Shown here: positions 9,832-18,369 of the stretch, in pieces | How the letters are laid out: each line of letters begins with the position of its first letter | Numbering within the stretch: position 1 is the stretch's first letter | From: an uncultured Flavobacteriaceae bacterium | GTDB taxonomy: Bacteria > Bacteroidota > Bacteroidia > Flavobacteriales > Flavobacteriaceae | DNA length: 64,000 nucleotides | Direction: 5' to 3' | NCBI GenBank assembly: GCA_947504035.1 | Contig: CANNGA010000004.1 | Span: 186,001 to 250,000, forward strand | Notes under the pieces: generated by a model | Databases searched by the model: none | Seen by the model: only the letters and a program-made list of their open reading frames with translations | Told to the model about the DNA's origin: nothing | Program-made: the position numbers and the translations under genes

Positions 9832-10684
9832 TGTATTAAAAAAATTAGAACGTGCAAGTTACGAAAAATTATCTTTTCAAAAGTAACGAGCATAGAATAG
9901 CATGATTGTGTTTTTTACACTTGCAAAGGGTATTTTTGTTTAATGATTCATAAGAGGCATTACTGCTGGTTCCATGAATTATTTAAAGGGATCAATTTGT
10001 CTAGTCTCTATATATATTATACATACTTTTGGGTAATAAAAGCGTTAGTGTTTTAAAATCGCCTTATCACTCCTATAGCAGCTACGCCTTCTTTGCCTAC
10101 GTATTTCGCTAAAAGTGCACCATCTATCACTTGGTGGACAGTGATTGCCAATAGATTTGTTAAAGGAGGAATGTAATATTTGAAAAATAAACGCTTTAGG
10201 GGACTTTGCCTAATTGAGCTTTAGTCGTCATACTGTTTTTAAAAAAGGGGGCGCTAAAGTATACTATTTCATAGACTTAGGTAATACATAGAGTGATGAC
10301 TATGAGACCACTATTAGAGATGTTATAAATAGAAGTTTTAGTCTTTCCATTTACTGGTGATACCGTTCCTAATGCCTGCGAAACGTATTGGGATATTACA
10401 AGCAAAATTTAAATAGGAAGTATGCGCTTACGGTCTAGAATTGAAGACTGGTATTTAGTAGTGTTGTCTTAAAAAAAACACGAAATACAAGAAAAATCAA
10501 ATTACCGATTCCTTAAAAAGAGCTTAACTGTTTTTGTGAATTCGTAATCTAAATCATTCAATTTATCACATTACGAATAGCTTAAAGAATGAAGTGATTT
10601 GGCTTGTTTTTGAGTAAAAAAACCTCTATTTTCTACAAAAATTGATTAAAAAACCTTAAAAAACACTAAAAGTCGCAATTATTT
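9832..10684. other. Gene-poor, decayed intergenic region
   Basis: Apart from the MATE remnant, 850 bases hold no intact gene. On the plus strand around 10340-10410 a broken frame reads FPFTGDTVPNACETYWDI and then a stop, which looks like a scrap of real coding sequence that I cannot identify. The last 60 bases before 10685 are A/T-rich leader for the next gene. Confidence 0.4.
10053..10231 (-). pseudogene. MATE-family efflux transporter remnant
   Basis: Reading the minus strand from ATG at 10231 gives MTTKAQLGKVP and then a stop. Shifting one frame there continues directly as PLKRLFFKYYIPPL, then QVIDGALLAKYVGKEG and VAAIGVI, before a stop at 10053. This is the typical N-terminus of a MATE transporter: first membrane helix, the Val-Asp-Gly segment, then GKEGVAAIG. 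About 50 residues remain of some 450. The gene is therefore frameshifted near 10200 and lacks nearly all of its length. It lies immediately upstream of the restriction-modification pair, whose arrival may have removed the rest. The family call comes from the pattern alone. Confidence 0.6.
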
Positions 10685-12772
10685 ATGAGTACAACTAAAG
10701 ACACTGTTCAAGTTGATATACGTTTGCTATCCTTCGATATTGACAATACCTTAATGGATTTTCATACTTACAAAAGTAACTTTCGTAACATTTGGGACAG
10801 CTACAAACCTAAACAGGTACAGCTGGCGTATAATACAGGCCGTTTAATTGATGATGTTTTAAATTTAATCGATCAAGGCATTCTACCAGAACCCGATTAT
10901 ATTATTTCGGGGGTGGGGACACATATTTACAATTACAACGAAAAATGTGTGGTCAAAGAGTTTAACGATGTTTTAGATGATGGCTGGGATTTAAAAGCAG
11001 TAGAAAGCATTGTACAAAATATAAACCACCCTATAAGCGAACAACCTTCTCGATTTCAGCATGCGTACAAACGGAGTTACTTTTTCCAGGATGCCACTCC
11101 CGATCTTATTGCACAAATAGAACAAGATTTTAAAGATGCAGACATGCATATTAATGTGGTATATTCGGGCGCTAAGTTTTTAGATATTTTACCTCAGTTT
11201 GCGAATAAAGGGAATGCCTTACAGTGGTTATTGGGGACACTGCAATTGGATACTAATGCCGTGCTTGTTGCTGGCGATAGTGGTAATGATTCTGCCATGT
11301 TCGATTTAAAAGCGGTAAAAGGCATTGTTGTAGCCAATGCGCATGAAGAACTTTACCAATACACCAAACACAGAAAGGTTTACCACGCAGAAGCCGAAAA
11401 AAGTGATGGTATTATCGAAGGACTAATTTATTATAATGTACTGCCAGAAGATGCCAAAGTGGTTGGAGGTATAGACCATACAGATGATTTTTATATTAAA
11501 AAAGCACTTGATGATATTGCGCATGAAGATGAGGATGAAAAAATAGCACTTATTAAAGAAGGGTATACCAAAGCCATTGAAGCTCTTAAAAAGAACATTA
11601 CACCTCTAGGCTTTTCGGCCTGTTCTATAAAAGATAATGTGGCGCATGGTACCGATGAGAATTATTACAGTGTATGGGCTAGGGATGGCGCCATTACAGT
11701 GATTGGTTCTTTACCATTGGTACATGATAAAGCCATTCATGATTGCCAAAGACAAACACTCTTAACTTTATTAGAACATATTTCTAGAAACGGACAAATA
11801 CCATCTAATGTACGTATTAAAGACAATGTACCAGATTATTCTGGGGTAGGCGGTATTTGTTCTATAGATAGTGGTATTTGGGTGGTCATTGCGTTTTACG
11901 AATACGTCAACGTGACTAAAGATATTGAATTCTTAAGAACCCATATTGGTAAAGTTAAAGAAACCATGCGTTGGTTGGGGGCACACGACAGTAATAACGA
12001 TGCCTTATTGGAAATTCCAGAGGCAGGCGATTGGACCGATTTGTTTGGAAGGAGTTATAATATTCTTTACGATGAAATCTTATGGTACCGTTCTAACGTT
12101 TGTTTTGGACGTATGCTAGAAATGTTAGGCGACCATGAGCAAGCAGGCGAATACATTAGGTGGTCTCAAGTCATTAAAAAAGAAATTGTACAAAACTTTT
12201 GGCCGTCTACGCAGCAGCAATTATTTCAATCGGTATCCTTTGCAGAAAAGCAATTCACTTTAGGGGACACCTCCTACCTAATAGCACAAACAACACCATT
12301 CGATTTTAGTTGGCGCTGTGATACATTAGGAAACGTATTGGCATTTTTACACGGTACCATAGATGCCGAAAAAGCACACCAAACTTTTAAATTTATGCTA
12401 GGTGTAGGGGTTAACGATCCTTATCCCATTGCAAATGTATATCCTGTAGTAAGTCCTGGAGACCCCGATTGGCGGCCTTATTATACCGTAAATCTACTCA
12501 ATTTACCCAACCATTACCATAACGGGGGCATTTGGCCTTTTGTGGGAGGCTTTTGGGTTAAATATGTAAATAAATTAGGGTTTAAAGAAGTGGCCATATC
12601 CGAATTACACAAATTGGCTTTAATAAATAAAGAAGGCATCAATCACGAGTGGGAATTTACAGAATGGGCACACGGTACTACAGGAAAACCTATGGGGAAA
12701 GCTTATCAAGCCTGGTCTGCAGCACAATACATATCGGCGTGCCACGATTTAAAAATTATAAATAACAACTAA
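10685..12772 (+). CDS. Bifunctional HAD sugar-phosphatase / alpha,alpha-barrel glycosidase
   Basis: A 695-residue two-domain cytoplasmic protein. Residues about 10-245 form a HAD-IIB phosphatase of the sucrose-6F-phosphate phosphatase type: motif I FDIDNT with Asp18 and Asp20, motif III Lys175 in NKG, motif IV GDSGND (197-202), then ANAHEEL. Residues about 300-695 form an (alpha/alpha)6-barrel glycosidase like the glycogen-debranching C-domain or neutral invertases, with YSVWARDGAI, EAGDWTDLFG and HGTTGKPMGKAYQAWSAAQY. Next comes a sucrose/mannosylfructose-phosphate synthase-like transferase (11 bases on) and then a sugar kinase. The phosphatase half would finish disaccharide synthesis; the glycosidase half may hydrolyse the same or a related sugar. 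Domain calls are firm, but the substrate is inferred. Confidence 0.85.
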   Translation: MSTTKDTVQVDIRLLSFDIDNTLMDFHTYKSNFRNIWDSYKPKQVQLAYNTGRLIDDVLNLIDQGILPEPDYIISGVGTHIYNYNEKCVVKEFNDVLDDGWDLKAVESIVQNINHPISEQPSRFQHAYKRSYFFQDATPDLIAQIEQDFKDADMHINVVYSGAKFLDILPQFANKGNALQWLLGTLQLDTNAVLVAGDSGNDSAMFDLKAVKGIVVANAHEELYQYTKHRKVYHAEAEKSDGIIEGLIYYNVLPEDAKVVGGIDHTDDFYIKKALDDIAHEDEDEKIALIKEGYTKAIEALKKNITPLGFSACSIKDNVAHGTDENYYSVWARDGAITVIGSLPLVHDKAIHDCQRQTLLTLLEHISRNGQIPSNVRIKDNVPDYSGVGGICSIDSGIWVVIAFYEYVNVTKDIEFLRTHIGKVKETMRWLGAHDSNNDALLEIPEAGDWTDLFGRSYNILYDEILWYRSNVCFGRMLEMLGDHEQAGEYIRWSQVIKKEIVQNFWPSTQQQLFQSVSFAEKQFTLGDTSYLIAQTTPFDFSWRCDTLGNVLAFLHGTIDAEKAHQTFKFMLGVGVNDPYPIANVYPVVSPGDPDWRPYYTVNLLNLPNHYHNGGIWPFVGGFWVKYVNKLGFKEVAISELHKLALINKEGINHEWEFTEWAHGTTGKPMGKAYQAWSAAQYISACHDLKIINNN

Positions 12773-12783
12773 AATAAGAAGAC

Positions 12784-14058
12784 ATGAAATCAATATTGAT
12801 GATCTCGTTACATGGGTATGTAGCAGCGCAACCAGAATTAGGAAAACCAGATACAGGAGGACAAGTCGTCTATGTTTTAGAATTGGCAGAGCGCTTTAGC
12901 CGCCTGGGAAAGAAAGTAGATTTAGTAACGCGACAATTTGAAGAACAGCCAGAATACGATGTGGTTGACGAAAATTATAGTGTATGGCGCATTCCGTTTG
13001 GAGGCAAAGCGTTTATTCGAAAGGAAGACATGCATGACCATCTTAAGAAATTTGTAACCAACTGTTTGGCGGCGATTCAAAAGGAACGAAAAAAATACGA
13101 TGTCGTGTATTCACATTATTGGGATGCAGGATGGGCAGGACAAAAAATAGCAGAAGAATTGGGCATTTCTCATGTACACACCCCACACTCATTAGGCTGG
13201 TGGAAACAACATACCATGGGCAGTGATATGAAAGAGAAAGAGATGGAGGATACCTATCGCTTTAAAGAGCGTATCCGAAAGGAATATTTCGTGTATCAAA
13301 TGTGCAATCATATTATAGCGACAACCTTGCCGCAGGTGGACTTATTAACCCAGCAATACGATGTTTTATCTCGTAATTGTACCATGATTCCTCCTGGTAT
13401 AGATGAAAATAGATTTTATCCTGTACCTTCAAAAGAAAATGATAAAATTAGAGCGAAATACGACATTCATCCTACCGACATTCTAGCTTTAGGGCGTATG
13501 GCACATAACAAAGGTTATGATTTGCTGCTTAAAGCGTTACCAACAGTTTTTGATTTATGTCCAGAAGCCCGCTTAGTAGCAGCTATAGGTGGAGACTCCG
13601 AACAAGATAAGCAAGGGATTGATAAACTTAAAAAAATGGCTAATACGTTAGGCATTCAAGACAAAATCACTTGGAAGAATTATATTGCAGATGAAGATTT
13701 GGCCAATGTGTACCGTTCTGCTAATATTTTCGCAATGCCTTCTCGTTACGAACCTTTTGGTATGGTTGCTATAGAAGCTATGGCTTGTGGTACGCCAAGT
13801 GTGGTCACTGTACATGGCGGTTTATACGATTTGATCGATTTTGGAAATCAGGCCTTATTTGCAGATCCACACCGCCCTGTCGAGTTTGGAGCCATGATGG
13901 CAATGCCGTTATTATATCCTAATTTAAGAAATGAATTGTCTGTAGAGGGGGCGCGATTTGCGCGGCGTAATTTTGGCTGGACAGGTATTGCCAAACGTAT
14001 GTTAATGGTGTTTCGAAGCTCAATAAATCAACGTACTATGGAAACCAACATTTATTAG
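12784..14058 (+). CDS. GT4 glycosyltransferase, sucrose/mannosylfructose-phosphate synthase-like
   Basis: A retaining GT-B glycosyltransferase of 424 residues. The N-terminal acceptor domain has HGYVAAQPELG followed by DTGGQVVYVLELA, the hallmark of sucrose-phosphate synthase relatives, and later HTPHSLGWWK. The C-terminal donor domain has GRMAHNKGYDLL and the E-x7-E motif in EPFGMVAIEAMACG. These segments recall mannosylfructose-phosphate synthase of Agrobacterium, in which a HAD phosphatase and a PfkB kinase gene are neighbours, as here. The product could be sucrose-6-phosphate or mannosylfructose-phosphate, since donor specificity (UDP-glucose or GDP-mannose) cannot be read by eye. The gene follows the phosphatase-glycosidase fusion by 11 bases and should be co-transcribed. 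Confidence 0.88.
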   Translation: MKSILMISLHGYVAAQPELGKPDTGGQVVYVLELAERFSRLGKKVDLVTRQFEEQPEYDVVDENYSVWRIPFGGKAFIRKEDMHDHLKKFVTNCLAAIQKERKKYDVVYSHYWDAGWAGQKIAEELGISHVHTPHSLGWWKQHTMGSDMKEKEMEDTYRFKERIRKEYFVYQMCNHIIATTLPQVDLLTQQYDVLSRNCTMIPPGIDENRFYPVPSKENDKIRAKYDIHPTDILALGRMAHNKGYDLLLKALPTVFDLCPEARLVAAIGGDSEQDKQGIDKLKKMANTLGIQDKITWKNYIADEDLANVYRSANIFAMPSRYEPFGMVAIEAMACGTPSVVTVHGGLYDLIDFGNQALFADPHRPVEFGAMMAMPLLYPNLRNELSVEGARFARRNFGWTGIAKRMLMVFRSSINQRTMETNIY

Positions 14059-14119
14059 AAATGCTCATGTTGAACCCCTGTATTGTCGTAACAAATGAAT
14101 TCATATAACTACATATAAC

Positions 14120-15007
14120 ATGTCTAAAATTGTTTGTTTTGGAGAGGTATTGTGGGATGTTTTTCCCGATGGAAGTGAGAAAGTAGGTGGAGCACCATTA
14201 AATGTTGCTTTGCGTTTAAAAGACTTTGGCCATGAGGTAATTATGCTAAGTGCCATAGGCACAGATGTCTTAGGAACGGCTTTAATAGCGCACCTTGAGG
14301 AACGACACCTTTCAGTAGCCTATGTACAGCAGTCTAAAACCTATCCCACAGGAACGGTACAGGTGCAATTAGACGCTAATGGATCGGCAAATTATACGAT
14401 TGCTTATCCGAGTGCTTGGGATCATATTGAATGTTCTCAAGCTTTACTGCAAGAGGTAAGAACAGCGCAAGCTTTTGTCTTCGGAAGTCTTATCACACGA
14501 AATGCAGTTTCGAAAGACACCTTATTTCAGCTTTTGGAAGTGGCTCCTTATACCATTTTTGACCTTAATTTAAGACCACCGCATTATACCGAAACGGTTC
14601 TTACTCAATTGATGGCTACAGCAAATTTTATAAAATTTAATGATGAAGAACTTGATGTTGTGTGTCAGTTTTTAGGTGGGACTTCCACGACTTTAGAGGC
14701 TAAAATTGAATACATTGCAGCACAAACAGCTACAGCTCATATATGCGTTACAATGGGGGCAGATGGCGCTGTATTGTGGTACGAAGGACAGTTTTATAAG
14801 GGCAAGGGATACCCTGTTACTGTAGTCGATACTGTAGGTGCTGGGGATTCTTTTTTAGGGACATTGATTAGCCAATTATTAAATGGGATACCTCCGCAAG
14901 ATGCTATAAATAAAGCCTGTGCAGTAGGGGCACTTGTTGCAGGTATAAAAGGGGCTACCCCTCATTTATCTGCAACTCAAATTACAGATTTTATGGAAAG
15001 TAAGTAA
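14120..15007 (+). CDS. PfkB-family carbohydrate kinase, probable fructokinase
   Basis: A 295-residue ribokinase-fold sugar kinase. The N-terminal substrate lid has GGAPLNVALRLKDFG, and the C-terminal ATP signature is DTVGAGDSF with catalytic Asp243. Length and the GGAPLNVA form fit bacterial fructokinases, which make fructose-6-phosphate. It lies 61 bases after the GT4 gene. In context it would phosphorylate fructose released by the upstream glycosidase half, or supply the acceptor for the GT4 enzyme. Other PfkB sugars cannot be excluded. No truncation or oddity is seen. Confidence 0.88.
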   Translation: MSKIVCFGEVLWDVFPDGSEKVGGAPLNVALRLKDFGHEVIMLSAIGTDVLGTALIAHLEERHLSVAYVQQSKTYPTGTVQVQLDANGSANYTIAYPSAWDHIECSQALLQEVRTAQAFVFGSLITRNAVSKDTLFQLLEVAPYTIFDLNLRPPHYTETVLTQLMATANFIKFNDEELDVVCQFLGGTSTTLEAKIEYIAAQTATAHICVTMGADGAVLWYEGQFYKGKGYPVTVVDTVGAGDSFLGTLISQLLNGIPPQDAINKACAVGALVAGIKGATPHLSATQITDFMESK

Positions 15008-15061
15008 ATAACGCGTCTTTTTTAAAGCTTTAGACGTATATAAAGTGTTTAAAACGACAAT

Positions 15062-16465
15062 ATGAAGCGGATACTTATTCTAAGATGTGTTATAGCACTG
15101 TTTGTAACTAGTGCCACAGCACAAGTGGCGCAAATTGATTTTTCTAATACAACATACGCCTATGGCATTAAGCCTTCAAACAGTTCTAATGCAGATATAG
15201 AAGCGGCTTATACGTCTTGGCGTGCTACATTTGCTACGGCTTGTTCGAATGGGCGTTACCGCATAAAATTTGATGCTCCAAACGAGACCGTTTCAGAAGG
15301 TATCGCTTATGGCATGTTACTTTCTGCCTATGCCAATGATAAAGTTCTTTTTGATGGCTTATGGTTGTATTATCAAGATTTTTCTAATGCAAATGGCGTG
15401 ATGCATTGGAAAATTCGCGAATGCTCTGAAATTTTAGGCCGTAATGGTGCGGCCGATGCTGAGTTAGATGCGGCTATGGCTCTTATGGTTGCCGATGCCA
15501 AATGGGGCTTTACAGACACTATTGATTATGAAGCTGCAGCAAAAGCGCTAATAGCTACGATAAAAAGACATGAGGTTGAAGCAGGTACTCATGTTTTAAA
15601 ACCGGGCGATGTTTGGGGAGGGAGTGAAAATACCAATCCATCTTATTTTGCTACAGGTTATTTTAGAGCCTATGGGGCCTATACGAATGATGAAGCATTT
15701 TGGAATGCTGTAGCCGATAAAAGTTATGCCATTATCAATGCGAATTTAACCAAGCAAAATGCAGTTTATAATTTGGTTTCCGATTGGTGCGAAGCCGATG
15801 GCGATTATTCTGAGATTGTCCCTTGGGCTTTCGATGCAGGCCGATCGTATAATTACGATGCCGCCAGAACGCCTTGGCGTATAGCGATCGATTACCTTTG
15901 GTATGGGACATCAGATGCTTTGGCCTATCTCGATTTATGCAATGCTTTTGTAAATGCTAAAGGTGGCTTTAATCAGATTTTCCCAGGTTACAGACAAACA
16001 GGAACACCTATCACTACAGCATTTAGAGATCCTACATTTACTGGAGCTTACGCTACAGCAGCCATGTCTGTGACAAATCAGAATTATGTGAATGCTGCTT
16101 ATGCCGAGTTAAAGCGACAAACAACCTCGGCATATTTTGGAGCGACATTGCGCACCATATACATGTTTGTACTTTCTGGAAATGGATATAATCCAATAGC
16201 GTTTCAAGATAATGGCAATACTTTGGGGACTGCAAGTCCAGAAACAGTTCCATTTACAATATTTCCTAATCCAACGGCCGAGGTGATAAATATGAGGTTT
16301 AAAACGGCAGACACACATACAATTTCAGTACTATCGTTGCAAGGACAATCAGTGTTGCAATATGTCCATACAGGAGGACAATTCACTTTGAATGTGGGCG
16401 GTTTAAAAGCAGGTGTTTATTTTTTAAAAGCAAACGGAAGTACTCAGAAGTTTATAAAACTCTAG
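15062..16465 (+). CDS. Secreted GH8 glucanase with T9SS sorting domain
   Basis: A 467-residue exported glycosidase. Residues 1-20 form a signal peptide ending at ATA-QVAQ. The GH8 catalytic domain spans about 30-385, with the general acid in ETVSEGIAYGML (Glu79) and the family signature at 130-140 (AADAELDAAMA), where the usual second Asp of the signature is Glu134. Residues about 390-467 form a type A sorting domain, starting FPNPTAEVINM and ending GVYFLKANGSTQKFIKL, so the protein should leave through the type IX system. Substrates of the family are beta-1,4-glucan, lichenan, xylan or chitosan; I cannot choose. It lies 54 bases after the kinase gene, possibly read through from that operon. 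Confidence 0.92.
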   Translation: MKRILILRCVIALFVTSATAQVAQIDFSNTTYAYGIKPSNSSNADIEAAYTSWRATFATACSNGRYRIKFDAPNETVSEGIAYGMLLSAYANDKVLFDGLWLYYQDFSNANGVMHWKIRECSEILGRNGAADAELDAAMALMVADAKWGFTDTIDYEAAAKALIATIKRHEVEAGTHVLKPGDVWGGSENTNPSYFATGYFRAYGAYTNDEAFWNAVADKSYAIINANLTKQNAVYNLVSDWCEADGDYSEIVPWAFDAGRSYNYDAARTPWRIAIDYLWYGTSDALAYLDLCNAFVNAKGGFNQIFPGYRQTGTPITTAFRDPTFTGAYATAAMSVTNQNYVNAAYAELKRQTTSAYFGATLRTIYMFVLSGNGYNPIAFQDNGNTLGTASPETVPFTIFPNPTAEVINMRFKTADTHTISVLSLQGQSVLQYVHTGGQFTLNVGGLKAGVYFLKANGSTQKFIKL

Positions 16466-16509
16466 ACGCATTAAGCTGATTTTTAGATTAAAAAGGATAA
16501 GCTAGTCTA
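16463..16509. terminator. Candidate bidirectional terminator between convergent genes
   Basis: Nested inverted repeats: TAGAC (16463-16467) pairs with GTCTA (16505-16509), AGCT with AGCT, and TTTTTA with TAAAAA around a central GAT. It is AT-rich and weak, but it fills the gap between the convergent GH8 and aminopeptidase genes. Confidence 0.35.
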
Positions 16510-16516
16510 CAAATGG

Positions 16517-18196
16517 TTAGAGTGATTGTGTTTTTTTAGATAGTACATAAAAATCAGGAACGATGCTTAGTTTCGTTGTTTTAGAATCGAGTTTAAGTGT
16601 TTGCCAATTGGTGCTAGGTTTTAGCCATTGTGTTTCTGCGTTGAGTTGTATGGCTACAGGCATGTTAAACCCAACTACGGTTTGTGACCACTTGTAATTT
16701 AACGTTTTATCTTTAATGCTGTAGATGAGCGTGGGGATTCTGGTATCTCTTAAATATTGATTGAAAAAAGCACTGAGATCTAAACCTGTAGCATGGCTTA
16801 GAAAATCTTCAATCTCTTGTGTTGTAACGGTTTTATGGTAAAATTTAAGATTCATGTCTTGTAAAATAGAGCGCCATTTTTTAGTGTCGTTTACAAGTTG
16901 CCTTAATGTGTGTAACATATTGGCGCCTTTAAAATACATATCGCTAGACCCTTCGTGGTTTACATTATAATGGCCAATAATAGGTTTATCGTTGGCAATA
17001 TTTTTACGTGTACCAATCACATATTCAGCACCAGCAGTTGCTCCAAAATGGTATTCAAGATAGAGACTTTCGGCATAGGAAGCAAAACTTTCGTGTATCC
17101 ATAGGTCTGCAATATCTTTGTTCGTAATGCTATTGGCAAACCATTCATGAGCAGCCTCGTGAATAATGATAAAATCGAATTTTAAGCCCCAGCCAGTGCC
17201 TGATAAATCACGACCTAGATAACCATTTTTATAGTGGTTGCCATAGGTCACAGAGCTTTGGTGTTCCATGCCTAAGTAAGGTGCTTCTACGAGTTTAAAA
17301 CCATCTGAATAAAAGGGGTATTTACCAAACCAATGTTCAAAAGCTTCTAGCATTTTAGAGGTTTGTTTAAAGTGTACTTTAGCTTTGGTGAGGTTATAAG
17401 GAAGCACGTAGTAATCCAGATCTAAAGCGCCTGCTTTGCCAAGATAGACTTCGGCAAAATGAGCATATTCGGCAATATTAATGTTTACGCCGTAGTTGTT
17501 TATAGGTGCGGTTACCGCCCAATGGTAAGTGGTTGTATGCTTTAAGTCCTCGACCTGTCGCAGTCTGCCGTTAGATACATTTAGGAGTGGTTTAGGAACG
17601 TTTACGCTAATGCGCATGCTGTCAACTTCATCGTACATATGGTCTTTACAAGGCCACCATACACTTGCGCCTAAACCTTGACATGAAGAGGCTATAAAGT
17701 GCTTTTTATGAGCGTCGGTTTTCCATGAAATACCACCATCCCATGGGGCATTTATAGCAGTTTTAGGGCGCCCTTCAAAATAAAGTTCGAGTTGTTTTAC
17801 AGTATTGATGGTTTGGGGGGCTTTAAGCGTAATAAAATGGGCGTTGCCTTGATGTGAAATATCCAAATCGTGTCCATCTTGCGTTGCTTTTAACAAGTGC
17901 ATGGGCGATTGCAAGTCAATTTGTAAGGAGGTATGGGGTTCTAGAACCTTATAATGGACTGTGTTTTTTCCAGAAATAAATTTATGTTCTGGGTCTACTT
18001 TAAGGTTTAAATGGTAGTAGGAGAGGTCCCACCATGCACGTTCTGGAGTAATACTGCCACGAAGCGTATCTTGTTTGGTAAACGTCGTTTCCTTGGTTAA
18101 TAGACCTTGAGCGGTTAGAGGCATACTATTAAAGATAGCGTACAAAAGATAAAAAAGATACTGTATTTTGAAGTTGCGCATTACAAACGTATTCAT
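16517..18196 (-). CDS. Secreted M1-family metallo-aminopeptidase
   Basis: A zinc aminopeptidase of 559 residues from ATG at 18196. The frame extends to 18238, but that start lies inside the hairpin of a terminator; 18181 (MRNFKIQYLFY) is a close alternative. A signal peptide follows, ending near PLTAQ. The zinc site is HEAAH (346-350) with the third ligand in LWIHESFASYAES (Glu369). The upstream GxMEN-type substrate loop reads YLGMEHQSS. The N-terminal beta domain is present (LSYYHLNLKVDPEHKFISG), and the C-terminal HEAT region of long M1 enzymes is absent, as is usual for short bacterial members. It probably trims peptides in the periplasm or outside. It is separated from the fad genes by a terminator and so is transcribed alone. 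Confidence 0.9.
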   Translation of the reverse strand: MNTFVMRNFKIQYLFYLLYAIFNSMPLTAQGLLTKETTFTKQDTLRGSITPERAWWDLSYYHLNLKVDPEHKFISGKNTVHYKVLEPHTSLQIDLQSPMHLLKATQDGHDLDISHQGNAHFITLKAPQTINTVKQLELYFEGRPKTAINAPWDGGISWKTDAHKKHFIASSCQGLGASVWWPCKDHMYDEVDSMRISVNVPKPLLNVSNGRLRQVEDLKHTTTYHWAVTAPINNYGVNINIAEYAHFAEVYLGKAGALDLDYYVLPYNLTKAKVHFKQTSKMLEAFEHWFGKYPFYSDGFKLVEAPYLGMEHQSSVTYGNHYKNGYLGRDLSGTGWGLKFDFIIIHEAAHEWFANSITNKDIADLWIHESFASYAESLYLEYHFGATAGAEYVIGTRKNIANDKPIIGHYNVNHEGSSDMYFKGANMLHTLRQLVNDTKKWRSILQDMNLKFYHKTVTTQEIEDFLSHATGLDLSAFFNQYLRDTRIPTLIYSIKDKTLNYKWSQTVVGFNMPVAIQLNAETQWLKPSTNWQTLKLDSKTTKLSIVPDFYVLSKKTQSL

Positions 18197-18224
18197 AGCA
18201 TTGTATTTCTGTATAAAACTATAC

Positions 18225-18255
18225 AAAAAACGTCCCAAATTTACAATTTGAGACG
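18225..18255 (-). terminator. Rho-independent terminator of the beta-oxidation operon
   Basis: On the minus strand an 11-position stem with one mismatch (CGTCTCAAATT against AATTTGGGACG, loop GTA) is followed directly by six T. It lies about 115 bases after the acyl-CoA dehydrogenase stop. Confidence 0.75.
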
Positions 18256-18258
18256 TTA

Positions 18259-18343
18259 AACCCGCTTTAGGCAGTAAAAAAGTTTATGTAATGTTTAGTT
18301 AAGTGCCATAGGCACGGCAATGTGTTAATGTGTAAAGCGGGTT
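18259..18343. repeat. Long-range 11-bp inverted repeat with inner hairpin
   Basis: AACCCGCTTTA at 18259-18269 is perfectly complementary to TAAAGCGGGTT at 18333-18343. The 63-base interval contains a second perfect hairpin, GTGCC-ATA-GGCAC (18303-18315). It lies in the 3' untranslated region of the beta-oxidation operon, just before the terminator. Role unknown; possibly RNA structure protecting the transcript end. Confidence 0.5.
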
Positions 18344-18369
18344 ATTCTATTAAAAAACTTGGAGTTTAA

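Noticed and set aside
18197-18238. Upstream start of the aminopeptidase at 18238
   Set aside because: It falls inside the terminator hairpin of the fad operon; the signal peptide begins at 18196 or 18181.
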